DNA from: Sphingorhabdus sp. | Lineage (GTDB): Bacteria > Pseudomonadota > Alphaproteobacteria > Sphingomonadales > Sphingomonadaceae | NCBI GenBank assembly: GCA_028279555.1 | Contig: JANQNO010000008.1 | Span: forward strand, 248,001 to 312,000 | Reading direction: 5' to 3' | DNA length: 64,000 bases | Shown: one piece after another, positions 7,403-16,879 of the stretch | Position numbering within the stretch: position 1 is the first letter of the stretch | Layout of the letters: each line of letters begins with the position of its first letter | Made by a program: the position numbers and the translations under genes | Notes under the pieces: generated by a model | Told to the model about the DNA's origin: nothing | Database searches by the model: none | Seen by the model: the letters and a program-made list of their open reading frames with translations, nothing else

Positions 7403-8621
7403 TCTTGCAGACTGGATAGACATGTTCGGACGGCAAGGGGCCGTCTGGTATGCCAAGCGCCTTGCAGCCAATGACACGCTAGCCAGCGGCGGACATCAGG
7501 CCGGTCCATATATTCCGAGGGAATTTCTCTTCGAACTATTACCAGACCTAAACAGGCCAGAACAAAAGAACCCCGATGTGCATTTCCAGCTCTACATCGA
7601 CTCGCACATATCGGAATTCTCGCACCGGAATATCCGTGCGGTCTGGTACAACAACAAGCTGCATGGAGGAACACGAAACGAAACGCGCCTGACGGGATTC
7701 AGTGGTGGTGGCTCTGCGCTGCTTGACCCAGACAATACCGGCGCGCTGGCTGTTTTTGCCTATTATCGCCCGGATGAAGATGCTCCTTTTGAATGTCATG
7801 TCTGGGTCTGTGACGATGAGGTGCAATCCGACCTGTTCGAGGAAAGGCTGGGCCCTGTTGAACCCGGCGAGTATGTCATCTGGCGTCCGGGAATGGCCGC
7901 CTTGCAGGGAGATTTGTTTTCGGCTCAGGTTGCCCCGCACGGCAGCTGCTGGCTGACACGCGAGCAGATACCTGATGACTGGCTGGTCAAATTTCCGACC
8001 GGCAGGGAAATTGTCCAGAAGACGATTGAACTTCGGCCCGCAACCGCAACGGATGTTGATACCAGGCTGCTCAGACGCCGGGACTGCGAATATGAGATGT
8101 TCCGAAGTGTGGAACAGGAATTTTACCGGGACAGGGTCACTGGCGGTTTTGGGAACATGGATGATTTCATAAGTCTCGCCAATACCGTTTTGCAAAGCAG
8201 AAAGAGCCGGTCGGGGAAATCGCTCGAATATCATACGATCGAAATTTTGACCGAAGAAGGCTTCCGGCAGGATCAGGATTTTGCATGGAATGTCGAGATC
8301 GATGGCAAGCGTCCCGATTTCCTTTTTCCATCACTAGAAGCCTACAATGACAGCTCATTTCCTTCAAACAAACTTACAATGCTTGCAGCAAAAACAACCT
8401 GTAAAGATCGCTGGCGGCAAATTCGTGACGAAGTTGATCGTGACAGAATACCGCTACTCTATCTGCTTACTCTTCAGGAAGGAGTGTCCAAAAACCAGAT
8501 GGCACAAATGCAGGAGGCCGGTGTTCAACTTGTAGTGCCATCGGCACTCCACAAAAGCTACCCTGCCGCCGTTAGGGAATCTCTCCAAACCCTTGATACT
8601 TTTATCACTTCGCTCCGATGA
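7383..8621 (+). CDS. EcoRII-type restriction endonuclease
   Basis: The 412-residue protein is close in size to EcoRII. The C-terminal nuclease domain keeps the EcoRII catalytic spacing: Asp312 in RPDFLFP, Tyr321 in AYND, Lys337, Lys341 and Arg343 in AAKTTCKDRWRQ. This corresponds to the D-x8-Y-x15-K-x3-K-x-R pattern of EcoRII. Residues about 1-180 would form the effector-binding domain that makes EcoRII need two sites. It should cleave unmethylated CCWGG. The start overlaps vsr by 20 nt, so translation is probably coupled and the nuclease is made last. All catalytic residues are present, so activity is expected. Confidence 0.92.
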   Translation: MTLALANLADWIDMFGRQGAVWYAKRLAANDTLASGGHQAGPYIPREFLFELLPDLNRPEQKNPDVHFQLYIDSHISEFSHRNIRAVWYNNKLHGGTRNETRLTGFSGGGSALLDPDNTGALAVFAYYRPDEDAPFECHVWVCDDEVQSDLFEERLGPVEPGEYVIWRPGMAALQGDLFSAQVAPHGSCWLTREQIPDDWLVKFPTGREIVQKTIELRPATATDVDTRLLRRRDCEYEMFRSVEQEFYRDRVTGGFGNMDDFISLANTVLQSRKSRSGKSLEYHTIEILTEEGFRQDQDFAWNVEIDGKRPDFLFPSLEAYNDSSFPSNKLTMLAAKTTCKDRWRQIRDEVDRDRIPLLYLLTLQEGVSKNQMAQMQEAGVQLVVPSALHKSYPAAVRESLQTLDTFITSLR

Positions 8622-8947
8622 GCATATTGATCCCGATTCAATTTTCCTACACGCCGTAAATCTGCTTGTATCGCTATTACGGCTCTTTGACATTTGCCGG
8701 AAACGCGCTGTTTCGTGCTTCTTACGACTCCATATTTTCTCGCGTTGATTCTGCATTTCAGTATCGCCAGCAATCTCTGGTCTTTGCGGCAAACCGACCC
8801 TAACCTTCCTTACCTTTCGACACGCTCAAGACAGGCCTTTGGAAGATTATTTCCTACACCCTTAAAGCCTCGCTTCTACATCCCCGATTGACAGCAAGGC
8901 TCCATCTGCGAAAACTCAGAGCGACCAGACACCAAGAGGCACACCCC
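8622..8947. other. AT-rich spacer after the R-M operon, no gene seen
   Basis: These 326 bases have a lower GC content than the flanks and no convincing reading frame in any direction. A short segment near 8817-8838 (TTCGACACGCTCAAGACAGG) resembles a degenerate copy of the dispersed repeat at 44506-44575. The segment probably marks the right edge of the transferred island and holds the promoter of the carotenoid oxygenase gene, but no -35/-10 pair stands out. Confidence 0.4.
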
Positions 8948-10417
8948 ATGAATATCGCCGTCAAACCTGTTCCCGCCTCGCTGCCGCCCAACGACCATCC
9001 CTATCGCAATGGCCCCTGGACGCCGCTGCATGAGGAGGTCGATGCGCGCGATATGGAGGTGATCGGCGAAATCCCTGCCGATATCGACGGCGTCTATATC
9101 CGCAACACCGAAAATCCGTTGCATCCCTCCATCGGCCGCTATCATCCCTTCGATGGCGACGGCATGCTGCATATGATGCGCATTTCGGGCGGCAAGGCGG
9201 AATATAAAAACCGCTTCGTGCGCACCAAGGCTTTTGGCGCGGAGCAGGAGGCGGGCGGGCCGCTCTGGCTGGGCTGCATGGGCCGCGCGGACGAGACCTC
9301 ACCGCCGGGCTGCGGCATGACGGGGCATATCAAGGATGCCTCCTCCACCGATGTCGTGGTGCATGCCGGCGAGGTGCTTTCGACGCATTGGCAATGCGGC
9401 GAAGGTTACCGGCTCAATCCCGCGACGCTGGAGACGCTGGGCATCGAGGGCTGGGTGCCCGCGAACGGTATTTCCGCGCATCCCAAATTCGATCCGCATA
9501 CGGGCGAGCTGCTCTTCTTCAACTATGCGACGAGCAAGCCCTATATGCAGTATGGCGTGGTCGGGCCGGACAATGCGCTCAGGCATATCACCGATATCGA
9601 CCTGCCGGGGCCGAGGCTGCCGCATGACATGGCCTTTACCGAGCGCTATGCGATCCTCAACGATTTGCCGATGTATATGTCGCAGGCCGTCATCGACAAG
9701 AAGGTCTATGTGCCGACCTATCACCCCGATGAAAAATCGCGCTTCGGCATCCTTCCGCGCATGGCGGACGGCAGCGAAATCAAATGGTTCGAGGCCGAGC
9801 CGACCTATATCCTGCATTTCGTCAATGCCTATGAGGATGGCGAGACGGTTGTGATGGATGCCTATTTCGAAGGCCAGCCCGACCCGCCGCCGCTGGAGGA
9901 TGAAAATATCGCGCCGGAATATCGCAAGATGGCGGCGAATATCGACCTGCATTCGATGCAGACGCATCTCAGGCGCTGGCGCTTCGACATGGCGACGGGC
10001 GAGACGCGCGAAGAAGTGCTGTATGACGATGAATATGTCGAGTTCGGCACGATCAATCCGAAGGTTGCGGGGCGCAAATACCGCTATGTCTATGACGTGG
10101 TCGGCAAGCCCGGCTGGTTCCTTTTTACCGGACTCAGAAAGCATGATCTGGAAACCGGCGAGACGCAGAAATATGATTTCGGCGAGGAGCGCTATGGCAG
10201 CGAAAGCCCCTTCATTCCGCGAAAAGGGGCCGCGGCAGAAGATGATGGCTATCTGGTCAGCTTCGTCACCGACATGCGCGAGGACTGCAGCGAATGCGTG
10301 ATCCTCGATGCGCGTGACATCACCCAGGGGCCGATCGCGCGGATCATGCTGCCGCACCGGATGTCGAGCGGCACCCATGCCGTGTGGGCCGAGGCGGAAG
10401 AATTCGAGGCAGGATGA
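8948..10417 (+). CDS. Carotenoid oxygenase family protein (cleavage dioxygenase)
   Basis: The 489-residue protein begins with the family's DGVYIRNTENPLHP and RYHPFDGDGMLHMM segments. It carries the four iron-binding histidines in the expected order: GISAHPKFDP, PHDMAFTERY, ILHFVNAYED and, near the C-terminus, SGTHAVW. Members cleave a double bond in carotenoids, apocarotenoids or stilbenes with O2 and a mononuclear Fe(II). In sphingomonads, relatives act on lignin-derived stilbenes or on carotenoids; the sequence alone does not decide. The ATG at 8948 fits the family N-terminus; the frame stays open upstream to 8888 but without a good start signal. Confidence 0.88.
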   Translation: MNIAVKPVPASLPPNDHPYRNGPWTPLHEEVDARDMEVIGEIPADIDGVYIRNTENPLHPSIGRYHPFDGDGMLHMMRISGGKAEYKNRFVRTKAFGAEQEAGGPLWLGCMGRADETSPPGCGMTGHIKDASSTDVVVHAGEVLSTHWQCGEGYRLNPATLETLGIEGWVPANGISAHPKFDPHTGELLFFNYATSKPYMQYGVVGPDNALRHITDIDLPGPRLPHDMAFTERYAILNDLPMYMSQAVIDKKVYVPTYHPDEKSRFGILPRMADGSEIKWFEAEPTYILHFVNAYEDGETVVMDAYFEGQPDPPPLEDENIAPEYRKMAANIDLHSMQTHLRRWRFDMATGETREEVLYDDEYVEFGTINPKVAGRKYRYVYDVVGKPGWFLFTGLRKHDLETGETQKYDFGEERYGSESPFIPRKGAAAEDDGYLVSFVTDMREDCSECVILDARDITQGPIARIMLPHRMSSGTHAVWAEAEEFEAG

Positions 10418-10438
10418 TCCGAATGAGGCGGCCAAGGC

Positions 10439-11623
10439 ATGTCTGACGAAGTCGAGGCCCTGGGCACCGCGGCGGAAGGTGCGCTGCTGGGTGCAGCAGT
10501 AGAAAGGGAACGCGAAGGCGGCGGCAAGGGTAAAGAGGGTGGCACCGTCTGCCTCAATTGCGGCGCGGCGCTGACCGGAGCCTATTGCAGCAATTGCGGG
10601 CAAAAGGCGGACATCCACCGCAGCCTTGCGGCGATCTGGCACGATATTGCGCATGGCGTTCTGCATTTCGACGGCAAGCTGTGGCGCACCCTGCCGATGC
10701 TGGCCTTCAAACCGGGGCAGCTTACGCGGCGTTATATCCACGGCGAGCGCGCCGGGTTTATCTCACCCATGGCCCTGTTTCTTTTCTCGATTTTCCTGAT
10801 GTTCGCGATTTTCAGTTTTACCGGCGGACCGGGCCTCGATTCCGGCACGAGCGAGAGCCTGTCGTCCGGCCTCGACGAACAGCTGGAAAAGAACGAAACC
10901 GATATTGCCAGGCTGGAAGAAGATGTGACAACCGGCAGGCTCGAAGGGAGCGCGCTGGAAAAGGCCGAAGCCGACCTCGCCGGCCTCAAACGCGAAAGCA
11001 ACAGCATAGCGATGGCACGCGCGAAGCCGCTGCCCTATCCCGACGCCGGGCTGGGCCAGGGCGCTGCAGTTGACAACAAAGCGGAAAGCAGCGGCGGGCC
11101 AATAACCGGGACGCTGACCACAACAACAACGTCAGGCGAAGTTATTCAAACCTCCAACGACTTTGCGACCGGCTGGAAATGGCTGGACGACGCGCTGATC
11201 ATGGGAGCCCAAAAGGCCAATAAGGAACCGAAACTGCTGCTCTACAAGCTGCAATCGAATGGCTATAAATTCGCCTGGCTGCTCATCCCGCTCTCGCTCC
11301 CCTTCGTCTGGCTGGTCACGGCAGGTGCCGGCGGCAGTCTGCGCGCTTACCGCTTCTACGATCACGCGGTGTTCGCAACCTATTCACTCAGCTTTATGTC
11401 GCTGCTCTTTCTTGTTTGCGCCCTGTTTTCGCGGATTGGGCAAGACTGGGCATGGGCGGCTTTGGGAATTATTTCGCCGATCCATCTCTACAAACAGCTG
11501 AAGAATAGCTACGGTCTCAGCCGGACCGGTGCTCTACTAAGGCTCTTCCTGCTGCTGATCTGCATCAATATCATACTGACGCTTTTCTTCCTGATACTTC
11601 TGCTGCTCGGAATACTGGGATAG
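10439..11623 (+). CDS. DUF3667 membrane protein with N-terminal zinc ribbon
   Basis: The 394-residue protein has a two-CxxC zinc ribbon (CLNCG...CSNCG, about residues 38-55). The DUF3667 core follows: HDIAHGVLHFDGKLWRTLPMLAFKPGQLTRRYIHGERAGFISP, then a membrane helix. A charged, probably coiled-coil segment (about 138-190) comes next, and about four further hydrophobic helices in the C-terminal half. It starts 21 bp after the carotenoid oxygenase gene and may be cotranscribed with it. The function of the family is unknown. The layout suggests a membrane protein with a cytoplasmic zinc ribbon and one large loop. Confidence 0.82.
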   Translation: MSDEVEALGTAAEGALLGAAVEREREGGGKGKEGGTVCLNCGAALTGAYCSNCGQKADIHRSLAAIWHDIAHGVLHFDGKLWRTLPMLAFKPGQLTRRYIHGERAGFISPMALFLFSIFLMFAIFSFTGGPGLDSGTSESLSSGLDEQLEKNETDIARLEEDVTTGRLEGSALEKAEADLAGLKRESNSIAMARAKPLPYPDAGLGQGAAVDNKAESSGGPITGTLTTTTTSGEVIQTSNDFATGWKWLDDALIMGAQKANKEPKLLLYKLQSNGYKFAWLLIPLSLPFVWLVTAGAGGSLRAYRFYDHAVFATYSLSFMSLLFLVCALFSRIGQDWAWAALGIISPIHLYKQLKNSYGLSRTGALLRLFLLLICINIILTLFFLILLLLGILG

Positions 11624-11636
11624 CGTCGATAAATGC

Positions 11637-12608
11637 TCAGCGATTGAAGCGGCAATAATAGACCTGGCTGTTATAGCGTCCGCGCGAGATGTTTCGTTCA
11701 AGCGTTTTGGCGCAGGAGCGCACAAGCCGGGTCTGACAATCCAGTTCTTTCGCCTCCCTTTTTGCCTTGCGTATATCCGTCCCGGCTGCTTCGAGCTTGC
11801 ATTTTGCCTTCATGCTTCGCACCCAACTCGAATGACGGGCATCGAGCTGCTGCTGAATGTCTTTTGGCATCGCCAGCCACACGGCGCCTATCCGGTCGGA
11901 TGCCAGCTTCCTGTCCGCTTTTGCCGCCGCAAGATCGGCCGACGCCTCGGCATTGAACGCCTCATCGACTTCCCTCTCGCGCTCCTGCTCGGCGCGTTCC
12001 TTGTCGCGCTTCTTTTTTTCCTCCGCAGCCTCGGCCTGATCCTGGGCAATCTTCTCTTCGCGAATTTCGTCGGACAGCAGATAGGACGCGAGAACTTCTC
12101 CCAGAAACTTCATGGACGGCGCATCGTCATCCAGTTCGGCGACCAGTTTCTTGCCATCATCGGTCGGTTGAATGAAATAATCGAAATCGGTGGTGTAATT
12201 CTGCCCCTTGCGCTTCATCTTGTACCGGTTGGCCAGCTTGCGCACATTGACCATTTCGGCCATTGCGCGCGTTTCATTGGCTTCTTTTTCAACCCGGTCG
12301 GGAATATCGAGTTTCAGCGTTGCGCTGCAGCTATAGCGATCGCTATCGGGGTCATCGCGCGACGTCCTGACATCATCCAGGGAGATGTTGAGGCGCTGAA
12401 CAGCATCTTCAAGTTCAGTCGAATCGTAGGACCCAAGCTGTTTCTGCGAATCCAGCTCATTCTGGACGCTATATTCAAGTTCTTCCTTGAAAAGCTTGTC
12501 TATGACTTTCTTAGCCTCGGGGCTGCCGCATTCCGCATATTTGGTTTTGGTGCACCCAGCCGCTCCGAAACACAAACCAGCCATGAGAATAATGCCGAGC
12601 TTGTTCAC
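11637..12608 (-). CDS. Putative lipoprotein with charged coiled-coil region, unknown function
   Basis: The GTG at 12608, preceded by GGGGGG four bases upstream, gives a 323-residue protein with a lipoprotein-like signal (MAGLCFGAAGC). The mature part contains a long Glu/Lys/Ala-rich helix-forming segment (about residues 195-250, AAEEKKKRDKERAEQEREREV) and several cysteines near the C-terminus that could form disulfides. I do not recognise a named family. It is convergent with the DUF3667 gene (13 bp gap) and downstream of the PhoX-like gene on the same strand. The frame extends further upstream to 12689, but that part has no signal-peptide character. Confidence 0.65.
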   Translation of the reverse strand: MNKLGIILMAGLCFGAAGCTKTKYAECGSPEAKKVIDKLFKEELEYSVQNELDSQKQLGSYDSTELEDAVQRLNISLDDVRTSRDDPDSDRYSCSATLKLDIPDRVEKEANETRAMAEMVNVRKLANRYKMKRKGQNYTTDFDYFIQPTDDGKKLVAELDDDAPSMKFLGEVLASYLLSDEIREEKIAQDQAEAAEEKKKRDKERAEQEREREVDEAFNAEASADLAAAKADRKLASDRIGAVWLAMPKDIQQQLDARHSSWVRSMKAKCKLEAAGTDIRKAKREAKELDCQTRLVRSCAKTLERNISRGRYNSQVYYCRFNR

Positions 12609-12728
12609 GAATCCCCCCAAAAGTCGTTTTACACAGTTTGAAAATATGACTTTGAGAGTCAAGAGTTTCGAAAATTTTCTCGCGCGCAATTCCGGCTGTA
12701 GCGAAGCTGCTTTGGCAAAACGGAGTTG

Positions 12729-14096
12729 CTAGCCGCTCACCACGCGATCCCAGGGCCCGGTGATCGCAAAGGTCGTCGTCGGTGCATACAGATTGACAAA
12801 AAGCGTCGATCCATCGGGCGAGAAACAGGCACCGGCAAATTCGGTCTGGATTGCGCTGCGCGCGAAACGATAAGTCTCGCCAGCCGGCGTGACGCATCGC
12901 AGATGATTGTCAACGATTGGAGTATATTGATCCTCGCTTACCATCAGATGGCCATTGGGCATGACTGCGATATTGTCGCCCAGATTGTAAAGCGCCGGAT
13001 CTTGTGATTCCAGAAACAGCTCCAGCATGCCTTGCTTGCCTCGGCCGCCCTCGTGCTTGGACGGCGTATAGCGGAATATCTGCCCATATCCCTTGGCACC
13101 GCCGCTCGTCGCTGTGAAATATATCTCCTTGTCCTTGTCGTCCCAGAAGATGCCCTCGCCGCGAACAAATTTGGTGCAGCCAAGCTTGGCTCCACGAATA
13201 CGCAAATCATCCTTGGGCGATTCCGGATCATCGAGCGTTATCCAGCTAGCACGATGCTTCTCATTCAGCCTGATCTGGACCGCATCTTTGTTTCCTGTGT
13301 CGCTGATGTCTTTCAGAGCCAGTGCCTGCAGCTTTCCGCCTTTGGCAAGCTTGCCTTTTTCGTTTGGAATAAAGCGATAGAACAAGCTGTCATTGCGATC
13401 CTCGGTCAAATAGGCGATGCCAGTGCGCGGATCAATGCAAGCCGCTTCATGGTTGAAACGCCCCATCGCCCTTAAGGGCACCGGGTCGGCCATTCCTCCC
13501 ATCGTCGCTGGCACCTCGAAGATATAGCCGTGGTCTTTGCCTACGCCGTCGCCCGCCTTGTCAACGCTTTCTTCGCAGGTAAGCCAGCTTCCCCAGGGTG
13601 TTATGCCGCCTGCGCAGTTGCGAATGGTGCCTGCGAGGCTCAAAAATTCGCGTTCCACCTTGCCGCTCTGCATATCATAGATCAGCGTCGTCGTTCCGCC
13701 AGGGAGCGGTGCTTTTGGCTTCTCGGTCATATAGTCGTAGGCTTTGAAGCCCTCGCCAGGTCGCGAACGATACGGCCCGCCGCGCAGCTGGCTCGGTGTC
13801 AGTTCATGGTTGCGAATCAATGCGACCTTGCCGTTGCCCATATCGATCGAGCCCATGCCGTCAGCCGCATTCGGAACGACCATACCATTTTCCATAACAT
13901 TACCCAGCCGGGAGATCACACGATATGAGAATCCTTCCGGAAGATCGAGCAGCCTGTTCGGGTCGGCAATCAAATCGCCATAGCCAGGCACCTCATTGCG
14001 GCTGGCAGCCGGAATATTCGCATATGCCCTCGCTGCAAGACCGGCAAATGCCGAGCCCAGCATCGTCGCTCCAAATTGACGGCGGGATATGGCCAT
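12729..14096 (-). CDS. PhoX-family (DUF839) secreted protein, Tat-exported
   Basis: The 455-residue product from the ATG at 14096 has AGGAG 7 nt upstream. It starts with a twin-arginine signal (MAISRRQFGATMLGSAFAGL, cleavage likely after ARAYA). The mature part matches the PhoX/DUF839 propeller family, with LPEGFSYRVIS, LIRNHEL, GGTTTLIYD and NCAGGITPWGSWLTCEES. Characterised PhoX enzymes are Ca/Fe-dependent alkaline phosphatases. The NCAGG and TCEE metal-site segments are present, so phosphatase activity is plausible but not proven. It stands alone on the minus strand between the lipoprotein gene and the CBS-domain gene. Confidence 0.85.
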   Translation of the reverse strand: MAISRRQFGATMLGSAFAGLAARAYANIPAASRNEVPGYGDLIADPNRLLDLPEGFSYRVISRLGNVMENGMVVPNAADGMGSIDMGNGKVALIRNHELTPSQLRGGPYRSRPGEGFKAYDYMTEKPKAPLPGGTTTLIYDMQSGKVEREFLSLAGTIRNCAGGITPWGSWLTCEESVDKAGDGVGKDHGYIFEVPATMGGMADPVPLRAMGRFNHEAACIDPRTGIAYLTEDRNDSLFYRFIPNEKGKLAKGGKLQALALKDISDTGNKDAVQIRLNEKHRASWITLDDPESPKDDLRIRGAKLGCTKFVRGEGIFWDDKDKEIYFTATSGGAKGYGQIFRYTPSKHEGGRGKQGMLELFLESQDPALYNLGDNIAVMPNGHLMVSEDQYTPIVDNHLRCVTPAGETYRFARSAIQTEFAGACFSPDGSTLFVNLYAPTTTFAITGPWDRVVSG

Positions 14097-14183
14097 ATAG
14101 CAACTCCTGTTAATCAAAATGCCAATGCACGAGCAGCCTACTTTTTCTCATGTCGACATGACAGAGATATGTCACCGCCGCCA

Positions 14184-15494
14184 TTATTCCGGCTCAGCCT
14201 TCCGCCGGACGCGCAATTTGTCGATCTTGCGGCCATCCATGTCGATCACCTCGAACCGCCAGCCCTGATCTTCAAATGCCTCTCCTTCCCGGGGAAGGTG
14301 TCGCAGAACATGCAAAGCGTGCCCTGCGACCGTAGCATAATCGCGTTCATCGGACAGCGCAATTCCCAGTTCTCCCGCCATAGAATCTGCCGACATCGCG
14401 CCGGAAATCAACATCGAACCATCGTCCAGGTTGATGATACTTGGTGCGCTCCCCTGCTCCTGATCCGACGCAAATTCACCAGCAATTGCAGAAAGTAGGT
14501 CATTGGGTGTGACGATCCCCTCAAAATGTCCATATTCATCATGGACCAAAAGCATTGGAACCTCGGCAAGCCGCAATATCTCAAGCGCGTCCATGGCATC
14601 AAGCTGATCCGGGACAATTTCGGCCTTGCGCATCAATTTGCGGATATTGAGCCCGTTGCCTGAAGTCTGCGCAACAACGATGTCGCGCGCCTGTACCACA
14701 CCGATGATATCATCGATGCTGCCTTCGGCGACCGGAAGGCGGGTATGTGGCGACTCAACCAGCATCTCACTGATGTCTTCAGCAGATGCATCTGCGGCCA
14801 GCCAGTCTACATCGGTGCGCGGCGTCATGACCTCCCGCACTGGCCGATCCGCCAACCGGACAACACCCGATATGACCTTATGTTCATGTTCTTCAATGAG
14901 CCCTGCATGGGTCGCTTCGGCGAAAACCATCCTCAATTCTTCTGCGGATAAGGCCTGTCGGCTATCCCGTTTCAGCCCGATCAACCGGAAAATCAGTGCA
15001 CTCGATGTATCGAGCACCCAAACGAAGGGCGCTGCGATCTTCGCCAGAAGCGACATCGGCTGTGCCATAAGCGTGGCCAGCCTTTCAGGTGCCACCAGCG
15101 CAATCTGCTTGGGTACAAGCTCGCCAATCACCAGCGAGAAATAGGTCGTAACCCCGATAACAAGCCCAAACCCCAATGTTTGCGCCAGTGCGGGCTCGAC
15201 GCCCAGCAGCGCAAGCCGCTGTCCAACCGGTCCGCCCAGGCTTGCTCCGGAATAGGCCCCGGCAATAATCCCTATGAGCGTGATGCCGATTTGAACCGTG
15301 GATAAAAATTTGCCGGGGTCTGCGGCCAGTTCAAGCGCAACCCGTGCCCCCTTGCTGCCCTTGTCCGCTTCGGCCTGCAGCTTGGCGGTTCGCGCCGAAA
15401 CGATCGCCAGTTCGGACATGGCGAACAGGCCATTCAGAGCGATCAGCGCCAAAATGATCGCTGCCTCTATCCAAGGGAAGGGGTCCAGGTTCAT
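14184..15494 (-). CDS. Hemolysin-family (CNNM/CorC-like) membrane protein with CBS domains
   Basis: This 436-residue protein has the CNNM (DUF21) membrane domain over about residues 5-200, with four hydrophobic helices. A CBS pair follows (about 215-335, including the start REVMTPRTDVDWL), and then a C-terminal CorC/HlyC transporter-associated domain (about 350-430). The family moves Mg2+ or other divalent cations, or regulates such transport; the label hemolysin is historical. It appears to be monocistronic, divergent from the OmpA-like lipoprotein gene, with 131 bp between them. Confidence 0.9.
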   Translation of the reverse strand: MNLDPFPWIEAAIILALIALNGLFAMSELAIVSARTAKLQAEADKGSKGARVALELAADPGKFLSTVQIGITLIGIIAGAYSGASLGGPVGQRLALLGVEPALAQTLGFGLVIGVTTYFSLVIGELVPKQIALVAPERLATLMAQPMSLLAKIAAPFVWVLDTSSALIFRLIGLKRDSRQALSAEELRMVFAEATHAGLIEEHEHKVISGVVRLADRPVREVMTPRTDVDWLAADASAEDISEMLVESPHTRLPVAEGSIDDIIGVVQARDIVVAQTSGNGLNIRKLMRKAEIVPDQLDAMDALEILRLAEVPMLLVHDEYGHFEGIVTPNDLLSAIAGEFASDQEQGSAPSIINLDDGSMLISGAMSADSMAGELGIALSDERDYATVAGHALHVLRHLPREGEAFEDQGWRFEVIDMDGRKIDKLRVRRKAEPE

Positions 15495-15625
15495 CGAACT
15501 TTTCCAGCATTAGGACAAAGTCGAGCCTATTGGCAATAATTTACCACGCCATTCAGGCTGCCGACAGTAAACCGCATGCAAGAAACCGTTCAGGCCCGGA
15601 TGACTGTATGTTCAGGAGAATGAAG

Positions 15626-16291
15626 ATGACATCTGCAAAACTGGCGGTTTCGGCCGCATTGATCGCCTCCGTTTCGCTTGCTGGCTGTGTAACCAATCCC
15701 GAGACCGGGAACAAACGCGTTTCAAAGGCGGCAATCGGGGGCCTGGGCGGTGCGCTTGGTGGTTATCTGCTGGGCGATTTGATCGGCGGCAGGAACGACA
15801 GGACCGAGAAGATTCTCGGTGCCGGTATTGGCGCTATCATCGGCGGCGGGGTCGGTTATTATATGGATCAGCAGGAGAAAAAGCTCCGCGAACAAACAGC
15901 GGGGACCGGAGTAAATGTCGTTAGGGAAGGCGATAATCTTGTTCTCGACATGCCAGCGGAACTCACCTTCGCGATCGATGATGCCACCGTACAGCCAGCC
16001 TTCCAGAATACGCTGGATCAGGTCGCAGCGACGCTCACCCAGTATGAGAAGACCTATGTCGATGTTCTCGGCCATACGGACAGCACGGGCAGCGATGCCT
16101 ATAATCAGGGTCTTTCCGAACGCCGGGCGCAATCGGTTGCAAACTATCTTGGCAGCCGCGGGGTCAATCCTGCCCGCATGGCAACCAGGGGCTACGGCGA
16201 AAGCCAGCCCAAAGCTTCAAATACTACCGAAGAAGGGCGCGCAGCCAACCGCAGGGTCGAGATCAGGCTGGTGCCGGTGACGCAAGGCTAA
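15626..16291 (+). CDS. OmpA-family outer-membrane lipoprotein
   Basis: The ATG at 15626 has AGGAG 7 nt upstream. The 221-residue precursor has a lipobox (SVSLAGC). Next come glycine-zipper repeats (about residues 35-75: GGLGGALGGYLLG, GAGIGAIIGGGVGYYM) and a C-terminal OmpA peptidoglycan-binding domain (about 110-221) with DVLGHTDSTGSDAYNQGLSERRA and the closing NRRVEIR. It should tether the outer membrane to peptidoglycan. Earlier in-frame starts at 15530 and 15620 lack a ribosome site at proper distance. The gene is convergent with the small lipoprotein gene 12 bp downstream. Confidence 0.9.
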   Translation: MTSAKLAVSAALIASVSLAGCVTNPETGNKRVSKAAIGGLGGALGGYLLGDLIGGRNDRTEKILGAGIGAIIGGGVGYYMDQQEKKLREQTAGTGVNVVREGDNLVLDMPAELTFAIDDATVQPAFQNTLDQVAATLTQYEKTYVDVLGHTDSTGSDAYNQGLSERRAQSVANYLGSRGVNPARMATRGYGESQPKASNTTEEGRAANRRVEIRLVPVTQG

Positions 16292-16303
16292 CCTCGCCAG
16301 GCG

Positions 16304-16879
16304 TTATTTGGCGACGAGATATGTGCGGGCATTTTTCTTCGTCTGCTCGTCGCCGACAATCGTCTCGCGCAGGCTGACCGGACTTTCAGGGTAAATCTGC
16401 CAAACAACATCATCGAGTTGCCATTCTCCGCGCTCGCGGAAAAGGATCAACCTGTCTTTCCAGTCGCCTTTTCCTTCCGGGCCAGAATAGGTCAGGTTCA
16501 TTTCCACCTCCGCCGTCGGCCCGTCTATGCGAATAGCCGCGACATCATAGCCTGTTACACCCTCATAATTGCCAACGAAAACCGGCCCCTCCCTGATCAG
16601 TTTTTCATCCGTCGTGCGGACCTTCGCCAGTCGTAACTGAATATCCAGATAGGGGCACAGTATATCGCGAAGCTGCCCGGAAAGCTGGTCAGCGAACTCA
16701 AAGGAAGAACAGGCGGATCCGGCAAAACGAGCGCCGCGAAAAGCCTCGCTGGAATAAAGGCCCTGAACCAAGTTTGAGATCGCAGGTTCATGATCCACAG
16801 TCACCGAAGCACATCCTGAAGCTGCCGCCACAAATATCGCAAACCCTGCAAAACCATGAAACTTTCGCACGCCCATCAA
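16304..16879 (-). CDS. Small putative lipoprotein of unknown function
   Basis: The 191-residue protein has an N-terminal signal with a possible lipobox (FVAAASGC). The mature part, containing ITRVEMNLTYSG-like beta-rich sequence (actual AEVEMNLTYSGPEGKG) and WQLDDVVWQIYPESPVSL, looks like a small globular domain related to DUF3828/SnoaL-like exported proteins; that is a guess. The start overlaps the stop of the UbiH-type hydroxylase by 4 nt, so the two are cotranscribed. No catalytic motif is visible. Confidence 0.65.
   Translation of the reverse strand: MMGVRKFHGFAGFAIFVAAASGCASVTVDHEPAISNLVQGLYSSEAFRGARFAGSACSSFEFADQLSGQLRDILCPYLDIQLRLAKVRTTDEKLIREGPVFVGNYEGVTGYDVAAIRIDGPTAEVEMNLTYSGPEGKGDWKDRLILFRERGEWQLDDVVWQIYPESPVSLRETIVGDEQTKKNARTYLVAK

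Noticed and set aside
8098-8116. Perfect inverted repeat TGTTCC-N7-GGAACA
   Set aside because: It lies in the middle of the EcoRII-type nuclease coding sequence with no promoter nearby; it resembles but does not match the direct-repeat SOS box and is probably a coincidence of coding sequence.
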